The notes: a model not told the origin generated them from the letters alone. 64,000 nucleotides of DNA from Mycolicibacterium fortuitum subsp. fortuitum (GCF_022179545.1 NZ_AP025518.1:6262001-6326000); one strand, 5' to 3'. Positions 34,461 through 43,674 are shown, numbered from the stretch's first letter. Numbers and translations are program-made.

Positions 34461-36659
34461 ATGCCGAGGATGAACGAGGAGCACGTGCCAGCAGACGACC
34501 ACGACGCCGAAGTACAGAGCGAACAGACCTATGTCGACGGGCTGTACGCCCGCTTGGACGCCGAGCGCGCCCGGGTGCGTGACCGGTACCGCACCGCACT
34601 GCGCGAGCACGGCGGTACCGCGGTGGAACGCGACGCCGAGGTGCGCGCATTGGCCAAGGAAGCCAACCGGCTCGACGTGGCCGACAACGGCCTGTGCTTC
34701 GGGCGGTTGGAAACCGTTGCCGGAGAACATCTCTACGTCGGACGCCTGGGCCTGTTCGATCGCGAGAACGACTACGAACCGTTGCTGTTGGACTGGCGGG
34801 CACCGTTGGCGCGGCCGTTCTACACCGCGACCGGAGCCCATCCGGAGAACATGCGCCGGCGGCGCCAGTTCCGAACCCTCGGCCGCCGTGTTCTCGATTT
34901 CACGGACGAGGTGCTGGGCCGGCCCACCGAGGGCGACGGAGGTGATGAAGACGCCGCCCTGCTGGCCGCGGTGAACGCGCCGCGCGGTGAGGGCATGCGC
35001 GACATCGTGGCGACCATCCAGGCCGAACAGGACGAGGTGATCCGCAACGGGCACACCGGCGTGCTCGTGGTCGAGGGCGGGCCCGGTACCGGTAAGACCG
35101 TGGTCGCGCTGCACCGGGTGGCCTATCTGCTCTACACCCACCGTGAGCGGATCGAGCGGCACGGCGTGCTGGTGGTCGGCCCCAACGAGGCGTTCCTGAA
35201 CCACATCGGCCGGGTGCTGCCGTCCCTGGGTGAGTCGGACGCGGTGTTCATGACGCCGGGCGACCTGGTGCCCGGGCTGCACGTCACCGCCGAGGAGGAC
35301 GTGCCCGAGGTTGCCGCGCTCAAGGGGTCGCTGCGGATTCTCGACGTGCTGGCCGCCGCGGTGGCCGACCGTCAGGAGGTGCCGGACGAGCCGATCTACA
35401 TCGACCTGCCCGACGTCACGGTGCGCATCGACGCCGAGACCGCGCAGTGGGCCATCGAGGAGGCCCGAGAGACCGGACTCCCGCACAACGAGGCGCGAGC
35501 GACGTTCCGCGACATCGTCACCTACGTCCTCACCGAACGCGCCGTCGCCCGCATCGGCAAGGCCTGGCTGACCCGTGCGGACAAGGCGGCCTGGGAGGAA
35601 CTGCGGGCCAGCGTGGTCAGCGAACTCGACGACAATGTCGCGTTCGCCGCGGCACTCGACCGGCTGTGGCCGATCCTCACCCCGGAAAGCCTGCTCTCCA
35701 CGCTGTATTCGTCCCCAGACCGGTTGCAGGCGGCCGGGGCGGACGCCCGTTTCCTCCGCGCCGACGGCGACGCCTGGACCGTCTCGGACGTGCCGCTGCT
35801 CGACGAACTGGTCGACCTGCTGGGGCGCGACAAGGCGGCCGACGAAGCCGCCGAACGCGAGCGCCGGGAAGAAGCCGCCTACGCCGCAGGGGTGCTCGAC
35901 CTGATGGTCGCCCGCGAGGATCTGATGGACGACGAAGACCACCTGCTGGCCGCCGACCTGATCGACGCGGAGGACCTGGCCGACCGCTTCCTCGAGCGCG
36001 ACACCCGCGAGCTCGCCGAACGTGCTGCGGCCGACCGGGACTGGACCTACGGTCATGTTGTGGTCGACGAAGCCCAGGAGCTGTCCGAGATGGACTGGCG
36101 GATCCTGATGCGTCGCTGCCCACGACGGTCCTTCACGGTGGTCGGGGATCTGGCGCAGCGCCGCTCGGCGGCCGGGGCCAGATCCTGGGCCGCCATGCTC
36201 GAGCCGTATGTGCCGGGCCGGTGGATCTACCGGACGCTGTCGGTCAACTACCGGACCCCGGCCGAGATCATGGCGGTGGCCGGAGCGGTGCTGGCGGAGT
36301 TCGCCCCCGGCGTCCAGCCGCCCGAGTCGGTGCGGTCCTGTGGTGTTCAGCCCTGGTCGCGGCGGTTGACCGCAGCTGAAATCCCTGGCGCTGTAGAGGA
36401 ATTCGTGCGGGATGAAGCCGGTAGAGAGGGCACCAGCGTGGTGATCGGTCCGCCCGAGGTGCCCGGCGCGGTGGCGCCGTCGGAAACCAAGGGCCTCGAG
36501 TTCGACGCGGTGCTCGTCGTGGAGCCCGCACGCATTCTGGCCGACGGTGACCGCGGCGCCGCCGAGTTGTACGTCGCCCTCACCCGCGCGACACAACGCC
36601 TCGGGGTGCTGCACACCGAACCGCTGCCCGCAGCACTGAACGGACTGGTCGATGTCTGA
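34461..36659 (+). CDS. helD: HelD/HelR-type RNA polymerase-recycling ATPase
   Basis: A 732-residue UvrD/Rep-type superfamily 1 ATPase of the HelD family. It has an N-terminal coiled-coil region (about 20-75) expected to enter RNA polymerase, the D-W-R-A-P-L-A-R-P-F-Y segment near residue 112, Walker A G-G-P-G-T-G-K-T near 206, Walker B V-D-E-A-Q-E near 535, the T-K-G-L-E-F-D-A-V motif near 676 and V-A-L-T-R-A-T near 705. HelD proteins pull stalled or blocked RNA polymerase off DNA; HelR members protect polymerase from rifamycins. The element upstream supports the HelR type. ATG at 34461 or 34470 are both possible. The stop overlaps the next gene by 8 bp. Confidence 0.92.
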   Translation: MPRMNEEHVPADDHDAEVQSEQTYVDGLYARLDAERARVRDRYRTALREHGGTAVERDAEVRALAKEANRLDVADNGLCFGRLETVAGEHLYVGRLGLFDRENDYEPLLLDWRAPLARPFYTATGAHPENMRRRRQFRTLGRRVLDFTDEVLGRPTEGDGGDEDAALLAAVNAPRGEGMRDIVATIQAEQDEVIRNGHTGVLVVEGGPGTGKTVVALHRVAYLLYTHRERIERHGVLVVGPNEAFLNHIGRVLPSLGESDAVFMTPGDLVPGLHVTAEEDVPEVAALKGSLRILDVLAAAVADRQEVPDEPIYIDLPDVTVRIDAETAQWAIEEARETGLPHNEARATFRDIVTYVLTERAVARIGKAWLTRADKAAWEELRASVVSELDDNVAFAAALDRLWPILTPESLLSTLYSSPDRLQAAGADARFLRADGDAWTVSDVPLLDELVDLLGRDKAADEAAERERREEAAYAAGVLDLMVAREDLMDDEDHLLAADLIDAEDLADRFLERDTRELAERAAADRDWTYGHVVVDEAQELSEMDWRILMRRCPRRSFTVVGDLAQRRSAAGARSWAAMLEPYVPGRWIYRTLSVNYRTPAEIMAVAGAVLAEFAPGVQPPESVRSCGVQPWSRRLTAAEIPGAVEEFVRDEAGREGTSVVIGPPEVPGAVAPSETKGLEFDAVLVVEPARILADGDRGAAELYVALTRATQRLGVLHTEPLPAALNGLVDV

Positions 36660-37857
36660 CACCACCTGCGCGATCGTCGGCGGCGGCCCCGCCGGGATGA
36701 TGCTCGGGCTGATCCTGGCCCGCTGCGGGGTGGCGGTCACCGTCATGGAGAAGCACGCCGATTTCCTGCGCGACTTCCGCGGCGACACCGTGCATCCGAG
36801 CACCATGCGGATGCTCGACGAGCTGGGATTGTTCGGCAAATTCGACAAGATCGGCTACAGCTTGGTGGAGAAGGCGGAGTTCCCGGTCGACGGCCGACCC
36901 GTGACATTGGTCGACTTCCGTCGGCTGCGCCAGCCCCATCCGTACGTGGCGATGGTGCCGCAGTGGGACTTCCTCGACCTGCTGGCCGACGCCGGACGCG
37001 ACGAACCGAATTTCACCCTGCGGATGCAGACCGAGGTGACCGGCCTGCTGCGAGAAGGTGAGCGCATCACCGGAGTGCGCTACACCAGCCCCGACGGCGC
37101 CGGTGAACTGCACGCCGAGCTCACCGTGGCGTGCGACGGGCGCACCTCGCTGGTCAGGCGGGAGGCCGATCTGAGTACGCGCGACTATCCGGTGCCCTTC
37201 GACGTGTGGTGGTTCCGCCTGCCGCGCACCGAAGATGGCCAGTACTCGCTGATCCCGCGCACCGCCCCCGGGCGCGCGCTGATCATGATTCCCCGCACCG
37301 GCTACTTCCAGGTGGCCTACCTGATCCCGAAGGGCAGCGACAGGCAGCTGCGGGCGCGCGGCCTCGACGCCTTCCACGCCGAACTCGCCGAGCTCATCCC
37401 CGAGGCCGATACGGCGACGCTGACCTCCTGGGACGATGTCAAGCATCTCGACGTGCAACTCAACCACCTGCGACGGTGGCACCGAGAGGGGCTGCTGTGC
37501 ATCGGCGATGCCGCGCACGCCATGTCGCCGGTGGGTGGTGTGGGGATCAATGTCGCGATCCAGGACGCAGCGGCCGCCGCGCGCCTGCTGTACCAGCCGC
37601 TGCGTGAGCACCGGGTCGGCGAATCCGATCTCGCCGCAGTGCAACGGCGTCGCCGTCTGCCCACCGCGATCACCCAAGGGCTCCAACGCATCCTGCACCG
37701 TCAGGTGATGGCGCCCGTGATGGCCGGGGCCGACATCGCTCCACCCGGGACGCTGGTGCGCATCGTCCGCCGGTTTCCTCAGCTCACCGCGATCCCGGCG
37801 TATCTGGTCGGTACCGGGGTACGTCCCGAACACGTCGCCGTGCCGGCCCGGCGATAG
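36652..37857 (+). CDS. FAD-dependent monooxygenase
   Basis: A 401-residue group A flavoprotein monooxygenase. It has the N-terminal G-G-G-P-A-G motif (residues 9-14), R-G-D-T-V-H-P-S-T at about 43, the C-D-G-R-T-S-L-V-R segment near 162 and the FAD-ribityl motif G-D-A-A-H-A-M-S-P-V-G-G-V-G-I-N near 285. It is shorter than rifampicin monooxygenase Rox and is not obviously an orthologue. Its ATG overlaps the HelD stop by 8 bp, so both are read from one message, and a role in modifying the antibiotic that induces HelD is an attractive inference. Confidence 0.92.
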   Translation: MSDTTCAIVGGGPAGMMLGLILARCGVAVTVMEKHADFLRDFRGDTVHPSTMRMLDELGLFGKFDKIGYSLVEKAEFPVDGRPVTLVDFRRLRQPHPYVAMVPQWDFLDLLADAGRDEPNFTLRMQTEVTGLLREGERITGVRYTSPDGAGELHAELTVACDGRTSLVRREADLSTRDYPVPFDVWWFRLPRTEDGQYSLIPRTAPGRALIMIPRTGYFQVAYLIPKGSDRQLRARGLDAFHAELAELIPEADTATLTSWDDVKHLDVQLNHLRRWHREGLLCIGDAAHAMSPVGGVGINVAIQDAAAAARLLYQPLREHRVGESDLAAVQRRRRLPTAITQGLQRILHRQVMAPVMAGADIAPPGTLVRIVRRFPQLTAIPAYLVGTGVRPEHVAVPARR

Positions 37858-37864
37858 GAGCGGC

Positions 37865-38488
37865 GTGGCAGGCAAGCAGAACCCCGAACAGCGGAGGCGC
37901 GAATTGTGCGACGCCGCAATCACTCTGCTGGCTCGGGAGGGCATCAAGGGTGTCACCCACCTGAAGGTGGACCGCAAGGCCGGCGTGCCGGACGGAACCA
38001 CGTCGTTCTACTTCCGCACCAGTGCGGCACTGATGCGGGCGACGGCCAACCGCATCGCCGATCTCGACCTGGCCGATCTGACCGCGGCCACCGGCTCCGG
38101 TGCGCACGGTGACGTACGGGGTCTGGCCCGGCTGGTCATCCGCTCGGGAACGGGTGCGCGTCTGGTCCGGAGCAAGGCCCGCTATGAGCTGGTGATGCCG
38201 TCGAGCCGGGACGCCAACCTGGCCGAGGCGTTCAGCCGCAACCAGGAACGCTTTCTCGAACTGCACCGCAATGTCGTGGCCGGGCTGTGCCCCGCCGACA
38301 CCGACCCCGCCCTGATCGACGAAAAGGCTTATGTGCTGCTGACTTTCATCAGCGGATTGATGCTGGCCCTGGCCCGCGGCGACCGCACGATCAGCTCCGA
38401 CGAGCAGCTCTACGGCATCATCACCGCCATCGTCGCGGCGGCCCCGGCCGTCTCACATCGCGAAGGAATAGCCGCCGTTGACCGGTAA
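37865..38488 (+). CDS. TetR family transcriptional regulator
   Basis: A 207-residue regulator. The helix-turn-helix runs R-R-E-L-C-D-A-A-I-T-L-L-A-R-E-G, then T-H-L-K-V-D-R-K-A-G-V-P-D-G-T-T-S-F-Y-F-R-T. The GTG at 37865 has GGAG five bases upstream and lies 7 bp after the monooxygenase stop, so it is the third gene of the HelD unit. It may respond to a product or substrate of the monooxygenase. Its 3' end overlaps the convergent SDR gene by 36 bp. Confidence 0.9.
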   Translation: MAGKQNPEQRRRELCDAAITLLAREGIKGVTHLKVDRKAGVPDGTTSFYFRTSAALMRATANRIADLDLADLTAATGSGAHGDVRGLARLVIRSGTGARLVRSKARYELVMPSSRDANLAEAFSRNQERFLELHRNVVAGLCPADTDPALIDEKAYVLLTFISGLMLALARGDRTISSDEQLYGIITAIVAAAPAVSHREGIAAVDR

Positions 38489-39232
38489 GGTCTGGCCGGT
38501 GATCCAGGAACCGTGCTCACTGGCCAACAGCACCGCGAGATAAGCCACGTCCTCGGGCAGACCGGGTCTGCGGATCGGGTACCGCGACAGGATCGCCTTG
38601 GCCTGCGGCGAATCCGCCATCTCACCCCACAGCGGTTCGGTGAGCGGTGTGCGCATGGTGCCCAAGGCGATGTTGTTGGCCGTGATGCCGTAGCGACCGT
38701 TCTCCAACGCGATCGACCGGGTCAGACCCGCCGCACCGGCTTTGGCGGCCGCGTACACAGCGCCGCTGGCGTCCCCGGTTCGTCCGGCATCCGAGACGAT
38801 CGTCACGACCCGGCCCCACTGCCGTTCCACCATCGCCGGCAGTACCGCCCGGGTGCAGTGCAGTACCCCATACAAATTCACCTGCAGGAAGGGATCCCAA
38901 TCCGCGGGCGTGCTCTCGGCGAACGGCATCCGGGCGGCGAAGCCCTCGGCCCCGGCGTTGCCCGCATTGTTGACCAGGATGTCGACCGGTCCGGCGGCGT
39001 CCACCGCATCGGTGACGGCCCGATAGTCGGTGACGTCGAACGGCACCGCCAGCGCGTCACCGCCGGCGTCTCTCAACTCTGCGGCCACCGCCTCGGCCCG
39101 CTCGACTCGCAGGTCGTTGACCAACACCGTGGCCCCGGCGGCCGCGAAGGCATCCGCCAAGCCCCGGCCAACTCCCTGCCCGGCACCGGTGATCAACACC
39201 CGGCGGTGTGACAGATCGAATTGCAGCGTCAT
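38453..39232 (-). CDS. Short-chain dehydrogenase/reductase
   Basis: A 259-residue SDR. It has the cofactor motif T-G-A-G-Q-G-V-G near residue 15, N-N-A-G near 88, the catalytic Y-A-A-A-K (Tyr and Lys) near 158 and the closing I-T-G-Q-T-L-P-V-N-G-G segment of classical members. The ATG at 39232 (MTLQFDLS) is preferred over a start at 39271. The substrate is unknown. It is convergent with the TetR gene and not part of the HelD unit. Confidence 0.92.
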   Translation of the reverse strand: MTLQFDLSHRRVLITGAGQGVGRGLADAFAAAGATVLVNDLRVERAEAVAAELRDAGGDALAVPFDVTDYRAVTDAVDAAGPVDILVNNAGNAGAEGFAARMPFAESTPADWDPFLQVNLYGVLHCTRAVLPAMVERQWGRVVTIVSDAGRTGDASGAVYAAAKAGAAGLTRSIALENGRYGITANNIALGTMRTPLTEPLWGEMADSPQAKAILSRYPIRRPGLPEDVAYLAVLLASEHGSWITGQTLPVNGGYSFAM

Positions 39233-39905
39233 GTCGGGTGGCCCTTCCTCGCGGTCCGCGTTTGGGGACAACCTAGCCCAGCTCTCTACGCCAGTAGAGA
39301 CTCGAGGTCGAGTAACCGCCTGTTGTCACGGCCGGCTGGCCCGCGCATGCCGCTGCTGTTCGCGCTTTCCGTACGTGGCGCTGCGTACCGCGTAGTCGCT
39401 TTCGAAGCTCGAGCCCAGCGCGCCCGCGAAGGTGACCGTTCGTCGGCGTCGTCGCTGACCCTGGCCCGGCAGGCGCTTGCCAGCCCACAGCGTTGTCTCT
39501 CTCCTAGAGGACCGAGGTCATTGAGATCTTGCCTCGTGCGGGTCGACGGCTTGCCCCGGGGGCGGAGGGGCTTGGCACAGGGCCATCGGTGCGCTTGTTG
39601 TTTCGCCCGGCGGGTCAGGTACGCCGCCTACTCGGTGACGATGTCTTATGCCCATCCACCGTAGGCGAATCATGCCACTCCATAACGGCAAACGATCGAT
39701 GGCCAGTAGGGCGCTAACACACCTAGCAGATCAAACCCAAGTACATGAGGTTTGCTGTAACGCAAACGCGCCTCCGCTATACCACTCCGATTGATTATCA
39801 ACGCCCCAGGTAGTTGGCAATTACTGGCGGCATCCTCTACAGTCCGTGCCATCGCACAATAGGTAGCTGTCTACTGCTGAGTGTGGGCTATTGATCGGGG
39901 GAACC
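39233..39905. other. Gene-poor stretch before the toxin island
   Basis: About 670 bp without a convincing gene. The first 400 bp are high-GC; the last 250 bp become AT-richer than the surroundings. A short minus-strand open frame (39670-39852, 60 codons) and a plus-strand one (39221-39664) exist but have no recognisable motif. It probably contains the toxin gene promoter and may mark the edge of an acquired segment. Confidence 0.5.
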
Positions 39906-42137
39906 ATGCGTGGACATCAAGCCTTGCCGGCAAGTGCAGACAACTTTCTTCGCTCACATGAGCAAAGTGCGTGGTTGGGGTGGCCGGCGCGGTGGATGGC
40001 GGTGCTGTGTGCGGTGGCGGTCACCATTGGTGGGCTGCACCTGGTCGCACCGGCACCGGGGCACCGCGCCGATCGGTTGCAGCCGAGCGTGTCGGCGGCG
40101 CAGGGGTTCGCCGACGCCGCGGTGGCTGCGTTCACCGATTCGGGGGTCGGTTCTGACCCCGCCATGACTGCTGAGCAGCGCCGCGCCGGATTGCCTGATC
40201 AGCCGGTGGTCGGCTTGACCTCACAGACCCCGGCCGGTCCGGTGCAGGTGGTGTTACCCGGCGGTTTAGGCGCTGGCCAGAACACCCCGGGCGGGCAGGT
40301 CGTGTATCCCAATGCCGGTGCGGGCTTTGACATGCTGGCCGAAAACACCGCTTCGGGCACCCGCACCGTGGCCCGTATCCAGGACCCTGCCGGGCCCCGG
40401 ATGGTCACCACCTTCGTGCGGACACCTGCCGACACCGTGATGCTGGCCCACGCCAACGGATACCTGACCATCAACAAAGCCACCCCGGCCGCCGAAACCA
40501 TCGGCATGTTCTCCCCGGCCGAAACCCGCGACGCCACCGGCAAGTTGGTGCCCAGCTCGTATGTAGTGAAGCAGCTCGCCCCGCAGCTGTATGTGTTGGC
40601 CGAAGTCATCGACCCCCGCCCCGACACCGCCTGGCCGATCTATGTCGATCCACCCCTGCATGTCGGCGGACCCGGTTATCCGCTGCCGGCGGGGTTGTTC
40701 GATTCGGTCACCAGCGCGGTCAGCTCCGTCGCCGATACCGTTACCTCAGCGGCCTCCACCGCCATGTCGGCCACCGTCTCCGGGGCCAAAACCGTCGGGA
40801 CGTTCGTCAAAGAGAACCCGCTGGAGTCGGCCATGCTCGTCGGCGGGGTCGCCCTGGCGTTGACCGGGGTTGGCGGGCCGGCCAGCGCGGCGATGATCGC
40901 CTCGGCCACGGTGAATCTGGCCAGCGCAAGTGTGGACATCGCTGCCGCGGCCATGCCGGATAACCAAGCTTTGGGCATCGCTTCGGACGTGCTCGGCGCC
41001 GCCTCCATGGTCACCCCGCAAGGCGCGGCCAAAAAGGCGGTCAGAGAAGGCGCTGAGCTGGCCGTCGAGCAACTGGCCAAACATGCCGACGATGTCGTGG
41101 ACGTCGCCAAAGCCGCGCCCTCCCCGCCCGCGCAGTTAGCCGACGAAGTAGCAGCTGCCGGTGCCGCGAAAACGCCAGTGACACCGGGAACTTCACCAAA
41201 AGCACCGAACGCACCGCCCGCGGCCGCGAAGCCCGCTGAGGTTCCGTGTGCAGGACAATCGTTCACCCCCGACACGTTGGTCCTGCTCGCTGACGGCACC
41301 AACCGACCCATCAGCCAGCTGCGTGTCGGAGACCAGGTGTGGTCCGCCAACCCGGCCTCGGGCCAGTCTGGGCCGCAGACCGTGCAGGCGGTGCTGGTCA
41401 ACCACGACGCCGACCTGCTTGACCTGACCATCACCAATGCAGCCGGTGTGTCCTCGGTCATCAACACCACTAGCGGACATCCCTTCTACAGCCCCGTCCG
41501 AGCGGACAGCACCACGATCGCGCTGGCGGCGAGCACCACGCCCACCCAGGACTACGGGCCCGGCTGGACCGAGGCCAAAGATCTGCGTTCCGGCGACGCC
41601 CTGTACACGCCCAATGGTGTTGCCGCGCAGGTCAAATCGACCACCCCGGTGCCCGGTGACGCCGACATGTGGGACCTCACCATCGAGACCACCCACACCT
41701 TCTACATCACCACCCCAACCGCATCGGTACTGGTCCACAACTGCCCAGTCGCCGGCCCTGACCTGCCGGTCCCGACGCCGCTAAGCCGAAACCAGCCACC
41801 GACGGCAAGGACATCACACCGAAGGTCAAGGATCACGTCACCGCGGACCGGGTATCGAAGAGCCCTGACGGCAATCTGCGCTGCGAAAACCCCCACTGCG
41901 CCCAACGCGTCTACCGCCAGGAAGGAAGAACGCGTAAAGGCGACAAGATTCCACCCAACCGTGCCCAGTTCGACCACGACGCCCAACCGAAATCACGCGG
42001 CGGCACCGGTGGCACCAACGGTGAAGACGTCAAGATTCTATGTGCACGATGCAACGGACCCGCCGGCAAAAGCGACAAAACACCCGAGGAATGGGCGGAG
42101 GTCCAAAAATATGTCGGACAGGACTCCCGAAGGATAA
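39906..42137 (+). CDS. Polymorphic toxin with pretoxin Hint domain, frameshifted before its nuclease
   Basis: A secreted toxin-type protein. It has an N-terminal membrane or signal segment (about residues 25-50), a long Ala/Pro-rich passenger region, and a pretoxin Hint (self-cleaving) domain at about residues 448-613. The Hint Cys opens C-A-G-Q-S-F-T-P-D-T-L-V, T-S-G-H-P-F-Y is the block-B His segment, and the domain closes with V-L-V-H-N-C. The frame then continues as Thr/Arg/Pro-rich residues that do not look like a domain, to a stop at 42137. An HNH nuclease lies in the -1 frame directly beyond, so this reading frame appears broken by a one-base deletion near 41771. The ATG at 39906 follows GGGGGAA. 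Confidence 0.82.
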   Translation: MRGHQALPASADNFLRSHEQSAWLGWPARWMAVLCAVAVTIGGLHLVAPAPGHRADRLQPSVSAAQGFADAAVAAFTDSGVGSDPAMTAEQRRAGLPDQPVVGLTSQTPAGPVQVVLPGGLGAGQNTPGGQVVYPNAGAGFDMLAENTASGTRTVARIQDPAGPRMVTTFVRTPADTVMLAHANGYLTINKATPAAETIGMFSPAETRDATGKLVPSSYVVKQLAPQLYVLAEVIDPRPDTAWPIYVDPPLHVGGPGYPLPAGLFDSVTSAVSSVADTVTSAASTAMSATVSGAKTVGTFVKENPLESAMLVGGVALALTGVGGPASAAMIASATVNLASASVDIAAAAMPDNQALGIASDVLGAASMVTPQGAAKKAVREGAELAVEQLAKHADDVVDVAKAAPSPPAQLADEVAAAGAAKTPVTPGTSPKAPNAPPAAAKPAEVPCAGQSFTPDTLVLLADGTNRPISQLRVGDQVWSANPASGQSGPQTVQAVLVNHDADLLDLTITNAAGVSSVINTTSGHPFYSPVRADSTTIALAASTTPTQDYGPGWTEAKDLRSGDALYTPNGVAAQVKSTTPVPGDADMWDLTIETTHTFYITTPTASVLVHNCPVAGPDLPVPTPLSRNQPPTARTSHRRSRITSPRTGYRRALTAICAAKTPTAPNASTARKEERVKATRFHPTVPSSTTTPNRNHAAAPVAPTVKTSRFYVHDATDPPAKATKHPRNGRRSKNMSDRTPEG

Positions 42138-42463
42138 TCCAGGAACACGTTCGTGTTCATGGTGAGCCGCCGGACGGGGTAATTCGGACCCCCAATCTGC
42201 GCCCGCAAGCCGCTGAGCGCAACGATCAGGCCCAGTCGCACACCCAGGCCACCGCGTCCCAGCATCGTGACACCGCCGTCAGCCGGACGCGTGAAGCCAA
42301 CAAGGCACCCTCGCAGGACAACACATCCTCGGGCACCGCGAAATCTCAGGATGGCGGAAAAAAGAAGGGCGACAAGAAAAAATCTGACAAGAAAAACAGG
42401 AAAAGCGATAAGAACAAAAAGAAGAACAAGAAGAGCAAGCAAAACCACAAAAAACCCAAATAG
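41762..42463 (+). pseudogene. HNH nuclease toxin tip, out of frame with the Hint gene
   Basis: An open frame with no ATG, GTG or TTG start suitable. It encodes a real-looking HNH nuclease: C-E-N-P-H-C near 41882, F-D-H-D-A-Q-P-K-S-R-G-G near 41966, then T-N-G-E-D-V-K-I-L-C-A-R-C-N. The two Cys pairs fit the structural zinc and D-H-D the catalytic His. A tail very rich in Lys (K-K-K-G-D-K-K-K) follows to the stop. Adding one C in the CCC run at 41771-41773 joins it to the Hint frame as L-P-V-P-D-A-A-K-P-K, so it is the C-terminal toxin domain of the same gene. Confidence 0.75.
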
Positions 42464-42571
42464 TCGACCAGGTTTGAAACCCGTTGTGGAATGTCTCGCT
42501 ATCCTCGACCTTTCACAACCCGCTGCAACTGACCGCGATCCGCGCTTGTGATGAAAAAGGGAGGGATGCTG

Positions 42572-43480
42572 GTGACCAGCGCCACTTCAGACAGCATCGA
42601 AGGCTACCGAGACGTCGCCTCGCCGCTGACCGCTCAGATGTTGGCACCATTGCCGCCGCACTGCCCTGGAGTGTCGATCATCGAACCGCTCAACGACGGT
42701 GACTACCAGAAGGTGGCCGAGCTTCTTAGCGAAAGCCCAGACAAAGAACTCTATATTTCACAGCTCGAAACGCCGGAGTGGAGTTCCCGTTCGTTCGTCG
42801 AACATCCGATCACTGATCTGAAGTTTCTGCGTTTTTTCCCGAGCCTGCAACGATTCGCTTGCAATCTGTTCTATCTGGAATCTCTTGACGGCCTGCAACA
42901 TTTGAGCGCCTGCGTACGGTTGCGGATCTTCAAAAGCCCGGCGCGGCTGTCGGCTGCGCCGATCGGGGAGCTCACCGGACTCGACTACCTGATGCTCGAC
43001 GGCCAGATCCGCGACCTCGACACCGTCAAAACGCTGCCCAACCTGACCACCTTGAGCCTGGGATACGCACGCAAACTCCCAGGCCTGGGCTTCCTGCCGG
43101 CCAGCCTGCGCACCTTCTACATGAACCGCGGCAGCATCACCGACATCAGCGCCCTAGCCGACACGCACCTGGAGAAACTGTCATTCTTCAAAGTCGCCGC
43201 ACTATCCGACCTCAGCCCGATCTCCCAGGTCACCAGCCTGCACCACCTACAGCTCTACCACCTACGCGAGGTCACCGACCTACCCGACATGAGCGCACTA
43301 GGCAACCTCACCGACCTCATCATCGACGACCTCAAAAACCTCTCCGACACCCGTCCGGTGCTCACCGCACCCCACCTGACCAACCTCACCGTCACCAACC
43401 TGCCCAGCATCGACCCCCAAGCCTGGGAACAAACCTGGAAAACCTGGCTCCAACAAGGCCGCCCACCCTTCTGGGAATAG
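42572..43480 (+). CDS. Leucine-rich-repeat protein, candidate immunity protein
   Basis: A roughly 302-residue cytoplasmic protein. From about residue 120 it is built from leucine-rich repeats, for example I-G-E-L-T-G-L-D-Y-L-M-L-D-G and L-P-N-L-T-T-L-S-L-G-Y-A-R-K-L, with no signal peptide. The GTG at 42572 is preferred because GGGAGGG lies six bases before it; ATGs at 42551 and 42566 are possible. It starts about 108 bp after the HNH frame and uses more AT-rich codons than its neighbours. Position behind the toxin suggests an immunity or regulatory partner, but this is inferred. Confidence 0.78.
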   Translation: MTSATSDSIEGYRDVASPLTAQMLAPLPPHCPGVSIIEPLNDGDYQKVAELLSESPDKELYISQLETPEWSSRSFVEHPITDLKFLRFFPSLQRFACNLFYLESLDGLQHLSACVRLRIFKSPARLSAAPIGELTGLDYLMLDGQIRDLDTVKTLPNLTTLSLGYARKLPGLGFLPASLRTFYMNRGSITDISALADTHLEKLSFFKVAALSDLSPISQVTSLHHLQLYHLREVTDLPDMSALGNLTDLIIDDLKNLSDTRPVLTAPHLTNLTVTNLPSIDPQAWEQTWKTWLQQGRPPFWE

Positions 43481-43674
43481 TCGCCAAGAAATCGCAGGCG
43501 TCGCGCTGTGTGCCAACGCCGTTGGGATTTCAACTCGTCGCCGTGCTTCCACACCGCGACGTCCTCCCGCCTCCGTGGCCAGTCCCGGATCGGCGACCAG
43601 ACCTACGGTGACCTTCTGCACCGTGGCTGGGTACCCACATTTAAGCTGAAAACCCGGCCTTCAGGAGGTACTCC

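Noticed and set aside
34398..36848. 816-codon minus-strand open frame opposite HelD
   Set aside because: A shadow in high-GC DNA; the plus strand carries every HelD motif.
36580..38001. 473-codon minus-strand open frame opposite the flavin monooxygenase
   Set aside because: Antisense to a gene with complete FAD motifs; product is His/Gln/Arg-rich without a domain.
39221..39664. 147-codon open frame in the gene-poor flank
   Set aside because: Arg/Ala-rich, no ribosome site, no motif; kept only as part of the gene-poor stretch.
41740..41800. Programmed -1 frameshift in the toxin gene
   Set aside because: No X-XXY-YYZ slippery heptamer or clear downstream structure was seen; a one-base deletion is simpler.
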